Origin: Niveispirillum sp.
GTDB taxonomy: Bacteria > Pseudomonadota > Alphaproteobacteria > Azospirillales > Azospirillaceae
Assembly: GCF_017996735.1 (NCBI RefSeq)
Contig: NZ_JAGOGJ010000065.1
Coordinates: 1-38,096 of the forward strand
Direction: 5' to 3'
DNA: 38,096 nucleotides
This document shows positions 22,808-32,310 of the stretch, in pieces. Position numbers and translations under genes: made by a program. Under the pieces are notes generated by a model. It was not told the origin of the DNA. It saw nothing but the letters and a program-made list of their open reading frames with translations, and made no database searches. Within the stretch, counting starts at the first letter, position 1. Each line of letters opens with the position of its first letter.

Positions 22808-23760
22808 TCACCCTTGTTGCGGTCCAGGAAGCGGACAACGTCAGCCGCCGATTTCGCCGGGATCTCCCATTGCGGCAGATGACCAACCGCAGGGTAGATG
22901 ACCAGCTCGGCCTGGGGAATAGCCGCCTTGAACTTATGGGCGCCATCAACCTCGATGATCTGATCCTCCGCCCCCCACAGGATCAGGGTCGGCACCTTGA
23001 TGGCGAACAGCAGTTCGTTAGATGCCGCCAGCGCACCGGGCTTCAGCGACATCAGGATGGGCCGGTGACCCGGCAGGCGCTGCAGGTCGGCCCAACGCTG
23101 AATGAAGTCCTCGGTCAGGACCGACTGATCGACCACGTCACGCTTCAGTCCTTCGCGGATCAGCGGCTTATTGTCGATGGAGGCGATGAAATCCCGGCCC
23201 CATTGGTATCGCATCAACTTGAAGGCCAGCGGCGGGTCCTTCAGCGTGGCCGAGGGCCAGCCCCCGGCATCCACCAGGATCAGGTGCGACAGCCGGTCCG
23301 GGTGCCGCACGGCCAATTGCCAGGACACCGCCCCGCCCAGGGAGTTGCCTGCAATGGCGATGCGACCCAGCCCCAGCGTGCCCGCCAACTCTTCCACCAG
23401 ATCGGCATAGCGGTCGGGTGCCGCTGGAAAATCGGACGGTGCCTGTGTCATCCCATGTCCGGGCAGGTCCAGCGCGATGACCCGGTGCGTCGCCGACAGG
23501 ACCTGCGTCCAGCCATCCCAGGAAAAGGCATTGTCCCCGAAACCATGGACCAGGAAGACGACAGGTGCGTTGGCGGCCCCGCTTTCCAGGTAATGCAGCC
23601 GCACCCCGCCTGAAAGATCGATATGACGGGAATTGGGCCGGCCATACTGCGCCTGCAGATCCGCCGCCGGAATATCGGGTGCGCGCAGATACAGCCAGCC
23701 GCCGGCCGCGATCAGCACCAGAACCAGCAGGATGCCCGCAATCACCGCCACGATCTTCAT
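22804..23760 (-). CDS. membrane-anchored alpha/beta hydrolase
   Basis: A 318-residue alpha/beta-fold hydrolase with one N-terminal membrane helix (residues 3-24) and no cleavage site, so it is probably anchored with its domain in the periplasm. Motifs seen are the oxyanion region VHGFGDNAFSWDGW, nucleophile Ser140 (AGNSLGG), acid in ILWGAEDQII and base in PAVGHLPQWE, a complete triad. The start is set at ATG 23760 after AAGGGGAGACGGGAG; an ATG seven codons upstream is less likely. It leads a four-gene-coupled series with the TPR protein and the importer. It may release an acyl, ester or amide group in the periplasm before import. Substrate is unknown. Confidence 0.88.
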   Translation of the reverse strand: MKIVAVIAGILLVLVLIAAGGWLYLRAPDIPAADLQAQYGRPNSRHIDLSGGVRLHYLESGAANAPVVFLVHGFGDNAFSWDGWTQVLSATHRVIALDLPGHGMTQAPSDFPAAPDRYADLVEELAGTLGLGRIAIAGNSLGGAVSWQLAVRHPDRLSHLILVDAGGWPSATLKDPPLAFKLMRYQWGRDFIASIDNKPLIREGLKRDVVDQSVLTEDFIQRWADLQRLPGHRPILMSLKPGALAASNELLFAIKVPTLILWGAEDQIIEVDGAHKFKAAIPQAELVIYPAVGHLPQWEIPAKSAADVVRFLDRNKGE

Positions 23761-23832
23761 CTCCCGTCTCCCCTTGTGCATGAAGTGTAGGGCGGATCAC
23801 GGCCAACCGTAACCCGCCCATTTAAGCCGCGC

Positions 23833-23858
23833 CCCTGTGATCGTCACCGATCACAGGG
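23833..23858. promoter_or_regulatory. long palindrome before hydrolase-importer operon
   Basis: CCCTGTGATCG (23833-23843) and CGATCACAGGG (23848-23858) form a perfect 11-base inverted repeat around TCAC, about 75 bases upstream of the hydrolase start. It could be an operator for this operon or the stem of a weak terminator. TGTGA/TCACA halves recall Crp sites, but the spacing is 10 instead of 6, so Crp is not claimed. Confidence 0.4.
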
Positions 23859-23930
23859 CTTCAGTCGCCAGCGCCGCCATCCGGCGGCTCGGCTACGCGC
23901 CACGTGGCGCGCGGCGGCAGTCGCCGCCGA

Positions 23931-23967
23931 ACCCATTCCCGTTGAGTCTAGCTCAACGGGAATGGGT
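23931..23967 (-). terminator. terminator after TonB receptor
   Basis: A perfect 16-base-pair stem (23931-23946 with 23952-23967) with a 5-base loop (TCTAG) starts eight bases after the receptor stop on the minus strand. There is no T-run. It separates the aminotransferase-receptor unit from the hydrolase-importer unit. Confidence 0.7.
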
Positions 23968-23975
23968 ACTTGCCC

Positions 23976-26213
23976 TTACAGTTCGTAAGTCAAACGCACG
24001 CCATAGGTCGCCGGCCGCCCCGGAGAGGCGATGTTGGCATTGGGCAGGAAGAAGTTGCGGGTATTGTCATAATCATTGTTGAAGATGTTGCGACCGTAAA
24101 GCCCGGCGGACCAGCCGCCTTCTTCCGGCCGCAGGGTCAGGGTGGCGTTGGTGATCCAGCGTGACTTCAGGTCGTAGGTCGCGCCCAGGAACGACGGCAG
24201 CTTGTCGCGATAGGCATAATCGGCCTGCACCTCCACCGCGAACCCGCCGACCGGCACCGTATAGGCGACCGATCCCTGGTAGGACCAGTTGGCAAGCGGA
24301 ATGGCCGTACCGGACAGGTCGATGGTGCGGGCCGTATAGATCCCGGTCACGGGGTCGCGGGTCAGCGATGTCGTGTCGATATTGGCGAAATCCTTGTATT
24401 CACCCTTCTTATAGCCGATGGACTGGGTCAGCCGCAGATGGGTGGTCGGCGTCACGGTCAGTTCCAGCTCCCCACCATAAATCTCCGACTTCGGCGCATT
24501 GACGATACGCCCGATCAGTCCGCGCTGTGGATTGACGACGGTGCCCAGAACCTGCTGGTTCCGGTAGTCATAATAATAGACGGAGCCGTTCAGACGGACC
24601 GATTTGCGCAGGTCCGACTTGAACCCCGCCTCATAGGCATAGAGCGTTTCCGGCTTGAACGGGTCGATCTGTTCTGTGTTCGGGGAATTGTAGACGGAGA
24701 AGCCGCCCGACTTCACGCCCCGGCTGGCATTGGCATAGAGCAGCAGATCATCCTGGGGCCGGAATTCCACCCCGATCTTGCCCGTCACCTCATCCAGTTC
24801 CTGGTTGCGGTTGCCATTGGTAAAGGTCGGCGAGCCACCGATGGCGGTGCGGAAATCACGCAGCTTGCGCTTTTCATTTTCATAGCGCAGGCCCCCCACC
24901 AGCTTCACCTGCTCCGTCACCTCATATCCCACCTGACCGAAGCCACTGATGGATTCTGCCTTCTGGCGATAGGAGGTGTCGGTGATGAAGCCCAGGCTCT
25001 GGCTGAAATCGGTCAGGAAGACCTCGTCCAGCTTCTGGGATGAATAATAGGCCCCCGTCACCCAGGATAGGGGGCCGGTACCGGTGGAGGCCAGGCGCAG
25101 TTCCTGGGAAAAGACATCGACATCGCTGCCCCAGAACGTATCGGACTCATGGCTGGCCGAGGCATCCCAGTCGGCCAGTTCACGGCGGTCCAGATGGTCA
25201 TAGGCGGTAATGCTGGTCAGGCTGATGGCATCCGTCAGTTCCGACGCCACGGTCAGGCTGGCGCCATAGCTTTCATTGTCTTTCTGCGGCTTGTCATCCA
25301 CGTCAAATCCGGCCAGCGTGGCGAAGGTGGAGGACAGGCCCCAGCCGGTTGCACGGCGGCTGGTATCAGCCGGGATGACCGGCCCCGCCGGCCCGCCATA
25401 GCCGCGCGTCGGGAAAGGCCGGAACAGGTAAAGGCCGGTCTGTTCGGACTGATCCCGGCCCCCATGCAGATTGACGGTCACCGTCGTGCTATCCGACGGG
25501 GTAAATTCCAGCAGCGCGCGACCAAACAGCCGGTCTGCGTCGCCCAGATGCTGGCCCGTGGCGCGGTTCTTCTGGAACCCGCCGCCCCGTTCGGTGACAC
25601 CTGACACGCGGAAGCGCAGCTTGTCATTGACCGGACCGGAGACGAAGCCCTCGGCCTTGAACTCGTCAAACCGGCCATATTGCGCGTCGATGCCGGCTGA
25701 AAAATCCGCGGTGGGGCGGCGGGTGATGAAGTTGATGGCGCCGCCTGTGGTGTTGCGACCATAAAGCGTGCCCTGCGGCCCGCGCAGAACCTCCACCCGG
25801 TCGATATCGAACAACACACCCTGCGTCGCCACCGGCACGGGATAGGCCACCTCATCGACATAGACGCCGACAGTCGGCGTGTTGTTGGTGGCGTAATCCT
25901 CAAACCCGACACCACGCAGCCGGAACTGCGGCTGACCGCCACCAAAGGCGGGCACCACTTCCAGGCTGGGCGTCTGGTTCTGTAGCTGGTTCACATTGGA
26001 CAGGCCACGCCGCGCCAACTCATCCCCGCCCAGCACCGACAGCGCGACACCCACATCCTGCGCGGACTCGCTGCGGCGCTGGGCCGTGACGATAATGTCC
26101 TCAATCAGGCCCGCATCCGTTGCAGCAGGGGCGGAGACCTGGGCCAGGGCCGAGAGCGGCAGGGCCAAAGTGCCAAAGGTGAGCGCGGTGGTAAGGGACA
26201 GTCGGAATTTCAT
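23976..26213 (-). CDS. TonB-dependent outer-membrane receptor
   Basis: A 745-residue receptor. The start at ATG 26213 follows GGGAGAACCAACC; an ATG seven codons upstream has no such site. The signal peptide ends near residue 24 (PLSALAQ). The segment GLIEDIIVTAQRR is a typical TonB-box region of FecA-like sphingomonad receptors. The plug has VEVLRGPQGTLYGRNTTGGAINFIT, and the barrel ends in ATYGVRLTYEL. It follows the aminotransferase by 27 bases and is probably co-transcribed with it. With a peptide importer in the next operon, uptake of an oligopeptide-like or amine compound is plausible. Siderophore uptake cannot be excluded, but no siderophore genes are near. Confidence 0.93.
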   Translation of the reverse strand: MKFRLSLTTALTFGTLALPLSALAQVSAPAATDAGLIEDIIVTAQRRSESAQDVGVALSVLGGDELARRGLSNVNQLQNQTPSLEVVPAFGGGQPQFRLRGVGFEDYATNNTPTVGVYVDEVAYPVPVATQGVLFDIDRVEVLRGPQGTLYGRNTTGGAINFITRRPTADFSAGIDAQYGRFDEFKAEGFVSGPVNDKLRFRVSGVTERGGGFQKNRATGQHLGDADRLFGRALLEFTPSDSTTVTVNLHGGRDQSEQTGLYLFRPFPTRGYGGPAGPVIPADTSRRATGWGLSSTFATLAGFDVDDKPQKDNESYGASLTVASELTDAISLTSITAYDHLDRRELADWDASASHESDTFWGSDVDVFSQELRLASTGTGPLSWVTGAYYSSQKLDEVFLTDFSQSLGFITDTSYRQKAESISGFGQVGYEVTEQVKLVGGLRYENEKRKLRDFRTAIGGSPTFTNGNRNQELDEVTGKIGVEFRPQDDLLLYANASRGVKSGGFSVYNSPNTEQIDPFKPETLYAYEAGFKSDLRKSVRLNGSVYYYDYRNQQVLGTVVNPQRGLIGRIVNAPKSEIYGGELELTVTPTTHLRLTQSIGYKKGEYKDFANIDTTSLTRDPVTGIYTARTIDLSGTAIPLANWSYQGSVAYTVPVGGFAVEVQADYAYRDKLPSFLGATYDLKSRWITNATLTLRPEEGGWSAGLYGRNIFNNDYDNTRNFFLPNANIASPGRPATYGVRLTYEL

Positions 26214-26240
26214 GGTTGGTTCTCCCAGAGGCAACGGCAG

Positions 26241-27575
26241 TCAGCCGAGCTTGCGCAGGTTCGCCCGAAGCCCTTCGACGATTTCGCCGATCTGGCTTTC
26301 GGTGATGATGAGCGGGGGGGACAGCGCGATGGTGTCGCCCGTCACCCGGATCAAAAGGCCGCTGTCGAAGGCGGCGTGGAAAATATCCTGGCCGCGCTCC
26401 CCAGCCTGGCCGGGCCGGGGCGCCAGTTCGATGGCGGCCATCAGGCCGATATTGCGGATGTCGATGACATAGGGCTCGCCCCGCAGCGAATGTACGGCCT
26501 GCTCCCAAAGCGGCGCCAGCGATGCGGCCCGGTCGAACAAACCTTCATCACGATAAAGGTCCAAGGTCGCCAGGGCGGCCGCCACGGCCAGCGGATGGGC
26601 GGAATAAGTATAGCCATGCGGGAACTCGATCAGCCCGTCGGCGCCCGCCAGAATACCGTCATAGATCGTGGGCGACACGACAACGGCCCCCATGGGTACC
26701 GCCGCGTTAGTCAGCCCCTTGGCCAAGGTGACGATATCCGGCCGCACCCCGACACGCTGGCTGGCAAAGGCGGCGCCCGTGCGCCCGAAGCCCGTGATCA
26801 CCTCATCAAAGATCAACAGAATGCCGTGGGCATCACAAAGGGTGCGCAGCCGCTCCAGATACCCGATGGGTGGCACCAGCACGCCGGTGGACCCGGCCAC
26901 CGGCTCCACGATCACGGCCGCGATGGTGGATGGATCATGCAGCGCCACCAGCCGGTCAAGCGCATCGGCCAGTTCGGCACCATGACGGGGCTGGCCCTTG
27001 GAAAAGGCGTTACGGGACAGATCGTGGGTGTGGGGCAGATGATCGACCCCGCCCAGCAGGCTGTTGGCGAAGGGCTTGCGGTTCCCCGCGATGCCACCCA
27101 CCGAAATGCCGCCAAACCCGACACCATGATAGGCACGTTCCCGGCCGACCAGACGGGTGCGCCCCGGTTGCCCGCGCGCCCGATGGAAAGCCAGCGCTGC
27201 CTTCAGCGCGGTATCGACCGCTTCCGAGCCCGAATTGCAGTAGAAAACATGCTCCAGCCCTTCCGGCAGGATGCCGGCCAGACGGGCAGCCAACTCGAAT
27301 GCCGCCGGGTGGGCCAGATTGAAGGAAGGCGCGAAATCCAGGTTGGCAGCCGCACGGGCGATGGCCTGGACAATCGGCGCCCGCGCATGGCCGGCATTGG
27401 AACACCACATGCCCGATGTGCCATCCAGCACCGGCTCTCCAGCCGGGGTGAAATAATACATGCCTTCGGCCCGCGACAGCAGCCGAGGTTTCGCCTTGAA
27501 CCGCCGGTTCGGCGTGAAGGGCATGAAGAAGGCGTCTAACGCGTTGGGCAGGCCGCTCATCGTCTTCGGGCTCAT
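26241..27575 (-). CDS. class III omega-amino acid:pyruvate aminotransferase
   Basis: A 444-residue PLP-dependent class III aminotransferase. The N-terminus LDAFFMPFTPNRRFKAKPRLL, then DGTSGMWCSNAGH, is typical of beta-alanine:pyruvate (omega-amino acid) transaminases. PLP-site features are NSGSEAVDTALK, the acid in LLIFDEVITGFGRTG and Lys286 in LAKGLTNAAVPMGA. It moves the amino group of an omega-amino acid or amine to pyruvate, giving alanine and an aldehyde or keto acid. It leads the minus-strand series and stands divergent to the broken XRE-cupin regulator. A beta-aminopeptidase-type P1 enzyme in the same block would supply such amino acids. Family is secure; beta-alanine versus other amines is not decided. 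Confidence 0.92.
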   Translation of the reverse strand: MSPKTMSGLPNALDAFFMPFTPNRRFKAKPRLLSRAEGMYYFTPAGEPVLDGTSGMWCSNAGHARAPIVQAIARAAANLDFAPSFNLAHPAAFELAARLAGILPEGLEHVFYCNSGSEAVDTALKAALAFHRARGQPGRTRLVGRERAYHGVGFGGISVGGIAGNRKPFANSLLGGVDHLPHTHDLSRNAFSKGQPRHGAELADALDRLVALHDPSTIAAVIVEPVAGSTGVLVPPIGYLERLRTLCDAHGILLIFDEVITGFGRTGAAFASQRVGVRPDIVTLAKGLTNAAVPMGAVVVSPTIYDGILAGADGLIEFPHGYTYSAHPLAVAAALATLDLYRDEGLFDRAASLAPLWEQAVHSLRGEPYVIDIRNIGLMAAIELAPRPGQAGERGQDIFHAAFDSGLLIRVTGDTIALSPPLIITESQIGEIVEGLRANLRKLG

Positions 27576-27906
27576 CCAGGGGACCGCGATATCAGCCTCT
27601 AGGTGAGGCCGTTTTTCCGGATTTTTTTATCCACTGTTTTGATAGGAATTTACAAGGCGATTTTCGCACACCCGTGCGGATTGAAGGTGGCAATACCATG
27701 CGAACGGTTCATTGACCAACCCGCCACCCTCGCACCTTGTCTCGCAATTACTCGATAAATAATTGATAATATTAAAATATTGGATGCATATTCATGGAAT
27801 GGCATATTTCACATAATATTTTTGCTGTATGATGTGAATGTGCAGCCATGCATTGTACCATTGGTCAGAGTCAGCGTGGGCCACCCATCGGTGGTGAAAC
27901 AGGACC
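27576..27906. other. 331-base AT-rich divergent gap
   Basis: No gene is seen. The part from about 27740 to 27840 is much richer in A and T than the genes and probably holds the promoters of the aminotransferase and of the XRE-type gene. An inverted repeat TTCACAT (27808-27814) with ATGTGAA (27832-27838) and a small hairpin (CGCAC/GTGCG near 27666-27680) are the only structures noticed. None of the ATTGA-N4-TCAAT operators occur here. Confidence 0.5.
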
Positions 27907-28447
27907 ATGGCCTTCATCCAGGATACAATCCAACAGGAACATGGCGCGGTGGACGACTTGCCGCTGGTGGTCGGTGCCAATCTGCACCGCGTTCGCACGC
28001 GGCGTGGCCCGTCATTGGAGCGGTTGGCGAAGGCCAGCGGTGTCAGCCGGGCCATGCTGGGCCAGATTGAAAACGGGCATTCGGTGCCCACCATTTCCGT
28101 GCTTTGGAAGATCACGCAGGCGCTCGGCGTTACCTTCTCCGCCCTGACGGTCTTCAGATGGGGCCGGAACACAGATCCTTCGCGCGGACCGGTCAAAGGT
28201 ACTGACGTCTGCCGATGGCAAGTTCTCCTCACGTACGCTGTTTCCGTTCGAACCTGGACGGCGCGTGGAGTTTTACGAGTTGCGGCTTAAGCCGACGGGG
28301 CATGAGGATGCCGACCCGCATCTGCCCGGCACACGGGAGAATCTGGCTGTCGTCAGCGGCCGTGTGGAAATCGGCATCAACGGCGCCACCAGCCAGTTGC
28401 GGCCGGGCGACGCCATCGTCTTCGACGCCGACGTGTGGCCGCATTGA
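27907..28447 (+). pseudogene. XRE-cupin transcriptional regulator, frameshifted
   Basis: The first 80 codons encode a clean XRE helix-turn-helix (LERLAKASGVSRAMLGQIENGHSVPTISVLWKITQALG). Near 28149 the frame changes. Removing one G from ACGGTC restores a natural continuation (SSDGAGTQILRADRSK, then GKFSSRTLFPFEPGRRVEFYEL and the cupin block GHEDADPHLPGTRENLAVVSGRVEIGINGATSQLRPGDAIVFDADVWPH). A stop at 28445 then removes the final cupin strands, and the bases after it match the expected ending only in pieces. Intact relatives are about 190 residues and control amino-acid or amine catabolism genes. Here the likely target was the divergent aminotransferase. One G could be a sequencing error, but the early stop suggests real decay. 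Confidence 0.75.
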
Positions 28448-28708
28448 AATGGCGGGCCGGATACCAGATCAGACTGTTCTTCCCACCGGTGAAAACATGC
28501 CTGCATAGACCGGCTTCGCGTGCAGGAACCGGCATGCTGCGCGGCAGCGACACACCGTGATGACATCGAATAACAAATTTTAACAGTATAATTATGTATT
28601 TAAATCCCCATTGCATCAATAGGAAATATGGTTTTATGCTGTACCCCATCAACGGCGTGCCGCATGCCGGGCGCCGATGGGTTTCAAGGAATTGTGGAGC
28701 ATAAAGAT

Positions 28709-28999
28709 ATGTCCTTCCGTCCCCTGCATGACCGTGTCGTCCTGCGCCGTCTGGCCCAGGAAGAAAAGACCAAGGGCGGCATCATCATTCCCGATACCGC
28801 CAAGGAAAAGCCCCAGGAGGGCGAAGTGGTGGCCGTAGGTCCGGGTGCGCGCGACGACCAGGGCCGCCTGGTGGCGCTGGATGTGAAGGTCGGCGACCGC
28901 GTGCTGTTCGGCAAATGGTCGGGCACCGAGATCAAGATCAATGGCGAGGAGCTGCTGGTCCTGAAGGAAAGCGACCTGATCGGCGTCTATACCGCCTGA
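28709..28999 (+). CDS. groES: co-chaperonin GroES
   Basis: A complete 96-residue GroES. Visible are the N-terminal FRPLHDRVVLRR, the mobile loop EEKTKGGIIIPDTAKEKP that docks on GroEL, the roof loop region EGEVVAVGPGAR and the C-terminal EELLVLKESDLIGV. The start at ATG 28709 follows GGAGC; a longer frame upstream has no GroES-like sequence. It caps the GroEL folding chamber in the cytoplasm. The gene lies 40 bases before groEL in one operon. No CIRCE inverted repeat (TTAGCACTC-N9-GAGTGCTAA) is present in the 260 bases upstream, which are AT-rich, so HrcA control is not supported. Confidence 0.97.
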   Translation: MSFRPLHDRVVLRRLAQEEKTKGGIIIPDTAKEKPQEGEVVAVGPGARDDQGRLVALDVKVGDRVLFGKWSGTEIKINGEELLVLKESDLIGVYTA

Positions 29000-29039
29000 T
29001 TTGAAACCAATCCCTTTATTGTTTTAAGGAGCCTGCATA

Positions 29040-30668
<1,629 letters not shown>

Positions 30669-30675
30669 CCAAAAC

Positions 30676-30718
30676 GGTTCCCGGTGCCGGAAGGCTTCCG
30701 GTCCGGCGCCCGGAACCG
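30676..30718 (+). repeat. imperfect hairpin after groEL
   Basis: GGTTCC...GGAACC outer arms enclose further complementary bases and the inner palindrome CCGGAAGGCTTCCGG. It shares the string CGGTTCCCGGT with the hairpin at 3589-3628. It probably contributes to 3'-end protection or termination. Confidence 0.4.
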
Positions 30719-30724
30719 CTGGAG

Positions 30725-30764
30725 CCGCCGCTTGCGTCCCCAATCGCAAGCGGCGGATTTCCTT
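30725..30764 (+). terminator. rho-independent-like terminator after groEL
   Basis: CCGCCGCTTGCG (30725-30736) pairs perfectly with CGCAAGCGGCGG (30745-30756) across an 8-base loop, followed by ATTTCCTT. It ends the groES-groEL transcript 18 bases before the NUDIX gene. Confidence 0.75.
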
Positions 30765-30781
30765 ATTCTCCAGGTGACGCC

Positions 30782-31234
30782 ATGGAACCACAGGAAAGCC
30801 GACGCACTGAAAAGGTCCTGGTCTATCTCACCCGTGGCCGGTCGCTGCTGCTGTTCCGGCATGTCCATCATCCCGAGGCTGGGGTGCAGGTCCCCGGCGG
30901 CACGATCAAGCCCGGCGAGGGCCCCGTTGCCGCTGCCCACCGCGAACTGGCGGAGGAAGCGGGTTTGACCGGAGCCCGTTTCGGCCGGGTGATGACCCGC
31001 TATCTCTATTCCATGGCCACCTATGGCCGGGCGGAGCTGCAGGACCGCACCCTGGTCCACCTCACCTATGACGGCGACACGCCCCCGCGCTGGCGCCATG
31101 CAGAGGAAGATAGTGAGGGCGGCGGTGCCCCGATTGATTTCGAATTCTTCTGGCACGACCTGGACGCCATACCGCCGGAACTGATCGCTGGCCACGGCCT
31201 GTTCCTGTCGCAACTGCGCCAGTTGGCGTCTTGA
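30782..31234 (+). CDS. NUDIX hydrolase
   Basis: A 150-residue NUDIX protein. The full NUDIX box (G-x5-E-x7-REU-x-EE-x-GU) runs from Gly40 to Leu62 (GGTIKPGEGPVAAAHRELAE is its first part), giving the metal-binding helix. The family hydrolyses nucleoside-diphosphate-linked compounds; the substrate here is unknown. It starts at ATG 30782 right after the groEL terminator, with weak ribosome-site evidence (CAGGTGACGCC). The next gene follows after 16 bases, so it likely leads the oxygenase-methionine importer operon. Confidence 0.92.
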   Translation: MEPQESRRTEKVLVYLTRGRSLLLFRHVHHPEAGVQVPGGTIKPGEGPVAAAHRELAEEAGLTGARFGRVMTRYLYSMATYGRAELQDRTLVHLTYDGDTPPRWRHAEEDSEGGGAPIDFEFFWHDLDAIPPELIAGHGLFLSQLRQLAS

Positions 31235-31250
31235 GTAAGGAGTCCGGCCG

Positions 31251-32258
31251 ATGCCCAATCTTCCCATCCTCGATCTGCGACGCCTGGATGCGGGCCCCGG
31301 TGAACGGACCGCCTTCCTGGCCGATCTGCGCCGCGCCGTGCGCGATGTCGGCTTTTATTACGTCACGGGCCATGGCGTGCCGGATGACATCCTGACCAAC
31401 GCCTATCAACAGGCCAATGCCTTCTTCTGGCTGAAGCAGGCGGACAAGGATGCCATCGCCATGGCCAATTCGCCGCATTTCCGGGGCTATACGCGCACGG
31501 GCGGGGAATTGACGCGCGGGCGGCAGGATTGGCGGGAGCAACTGGATATCGGTACGGAACGCGATGCCCTGCCGCTGACGGCGGACAGCCCCGCCTGGGC
31601 GCGGTTGCCCGGCCCCAATCAATGGCCGGCTTCACTGCCCAGCCTGCGCCCCGCCCTGCTGGCCTGGCAGGAGGCGGCGACCGGCGTGGCGGTACGTTTG
31701 TTACGCGCCTTCGCCCTGGCACTAGGTCAACCAGCCGATGCGCTGGACCCGATCTTCGCCGAACGACCAGGCCAGCACGTGAAGATCATCCGCTATCCGG
31801 CACGTGGTCGGGGGGAGGATCGCCAGGGTGTGGGACCGCACAAGGATGGCGGCCTGCTGACCCTGCTGCATCAGCCCGACCTGGGCGGGTTGGAGGTTGA
31901 AACCGACGCGGGCTGGATCGCCGCCCCACCCCTGCCCGGTGCGTTTGTGGTCAATAGCGGCGAATTGCTGGAACTGGCCACTGACGGCTATATCCGCGCC
32001 ACGACGCACCGTGTCGTATCTCCCGTCGGGGATCATGATCGCCTGTCCATCGCCTTTTTCCTGGGCGCGCGGTTGGATGCGCGGGTGCCGTTGCTGCCGC
32101 TGGCGCCCGAACTGAAGGCGGAGGCACGGGGACTGTCGGCCGATCCCTTGAACCCGTTATTCCGCGATATCGGCGCCAATTACCTGAAAGGCCGGCTGCG
32201 GTCCCATCCCGACGTGGCCCAGCGCCACTATGCCGACCTGCTGGCCACGACGTCCTGA
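31251..32258 (+). CDS. 2-oxoglutarate/Fe(II)-dependent oxygenase, isopenicillin-N-synthase family
   Basis: A 335-residue double-stranded-beta-helix oxygenase. The N-terminal part (GFYYVTGHGVPDD) and the iron site His197-x-Asp199 (GVGPHKDGGLLTLL) with His253 (TTHRV) are complete. Arg264 and Ser266 in DRLSIAFF bind 2-oxoglutarate. It uses O2 and 2-oxoglutarate to hydroxylate or desaturate a small molecule. The start follows TAAGGAG. It lies in front of a methionine-type ABC importer in the same direction, so a sulfur-containing or amino-acid-like substrate carried by that importer is plausible. No substrate can be read from the sequence. Confidence 0.93.
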   Translation: MPNLPILDLRRLDAGPGERTAFLADLRRAVRDVGFYYVTGHGVPDDILTNAYQQANAFFWLKQADKDAIAMANSPHFRGYTRTGGELTRGRQDWREQLDIGTERDALPLTADSPAWARLPGPNQWPASLPSLRPALLAWQEAATGVAVRLLRAFALALGQPADALDPIFAERPGQHVKIIRYPARGRGEDRQGVGPHKDGGLLTLLHQPDLGGLEVETDAGWIAAPPLPGAFVVNSGELLELATDGYIRATTHRVVSPVGDHDRLSIAFFLGARLDARVPLLPLAPELKAEARGLSADPLNPLFRDIGANYLKGRLRSHPDVAQRHYADLLATTS

Positions 32259-32310
32259 CCATACAAACCAGAACCAAAACCAACCACCAAGACAGCAATC
32301 CAGAGGACAT

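Noticed and set aside
27755..27780. MarR operator at AATTGATAATATTAAA in the aminotransferase gap
   Set aside because: Only one half-site matches; the second half and the spacing are wrong.
28448..28708. CIRCE or sigma-32 promoter before groES
   Set aside because: No TTAGCACTC/GAGTGCTAA repeat. CCCCAT strings occur but without a matching CTTGAAA box at the right distance.
32259..32310. SAM riboswitch before metQ
   Set aside because: The gap is only 52 bases and shows no stem or conserved SAM-II core.
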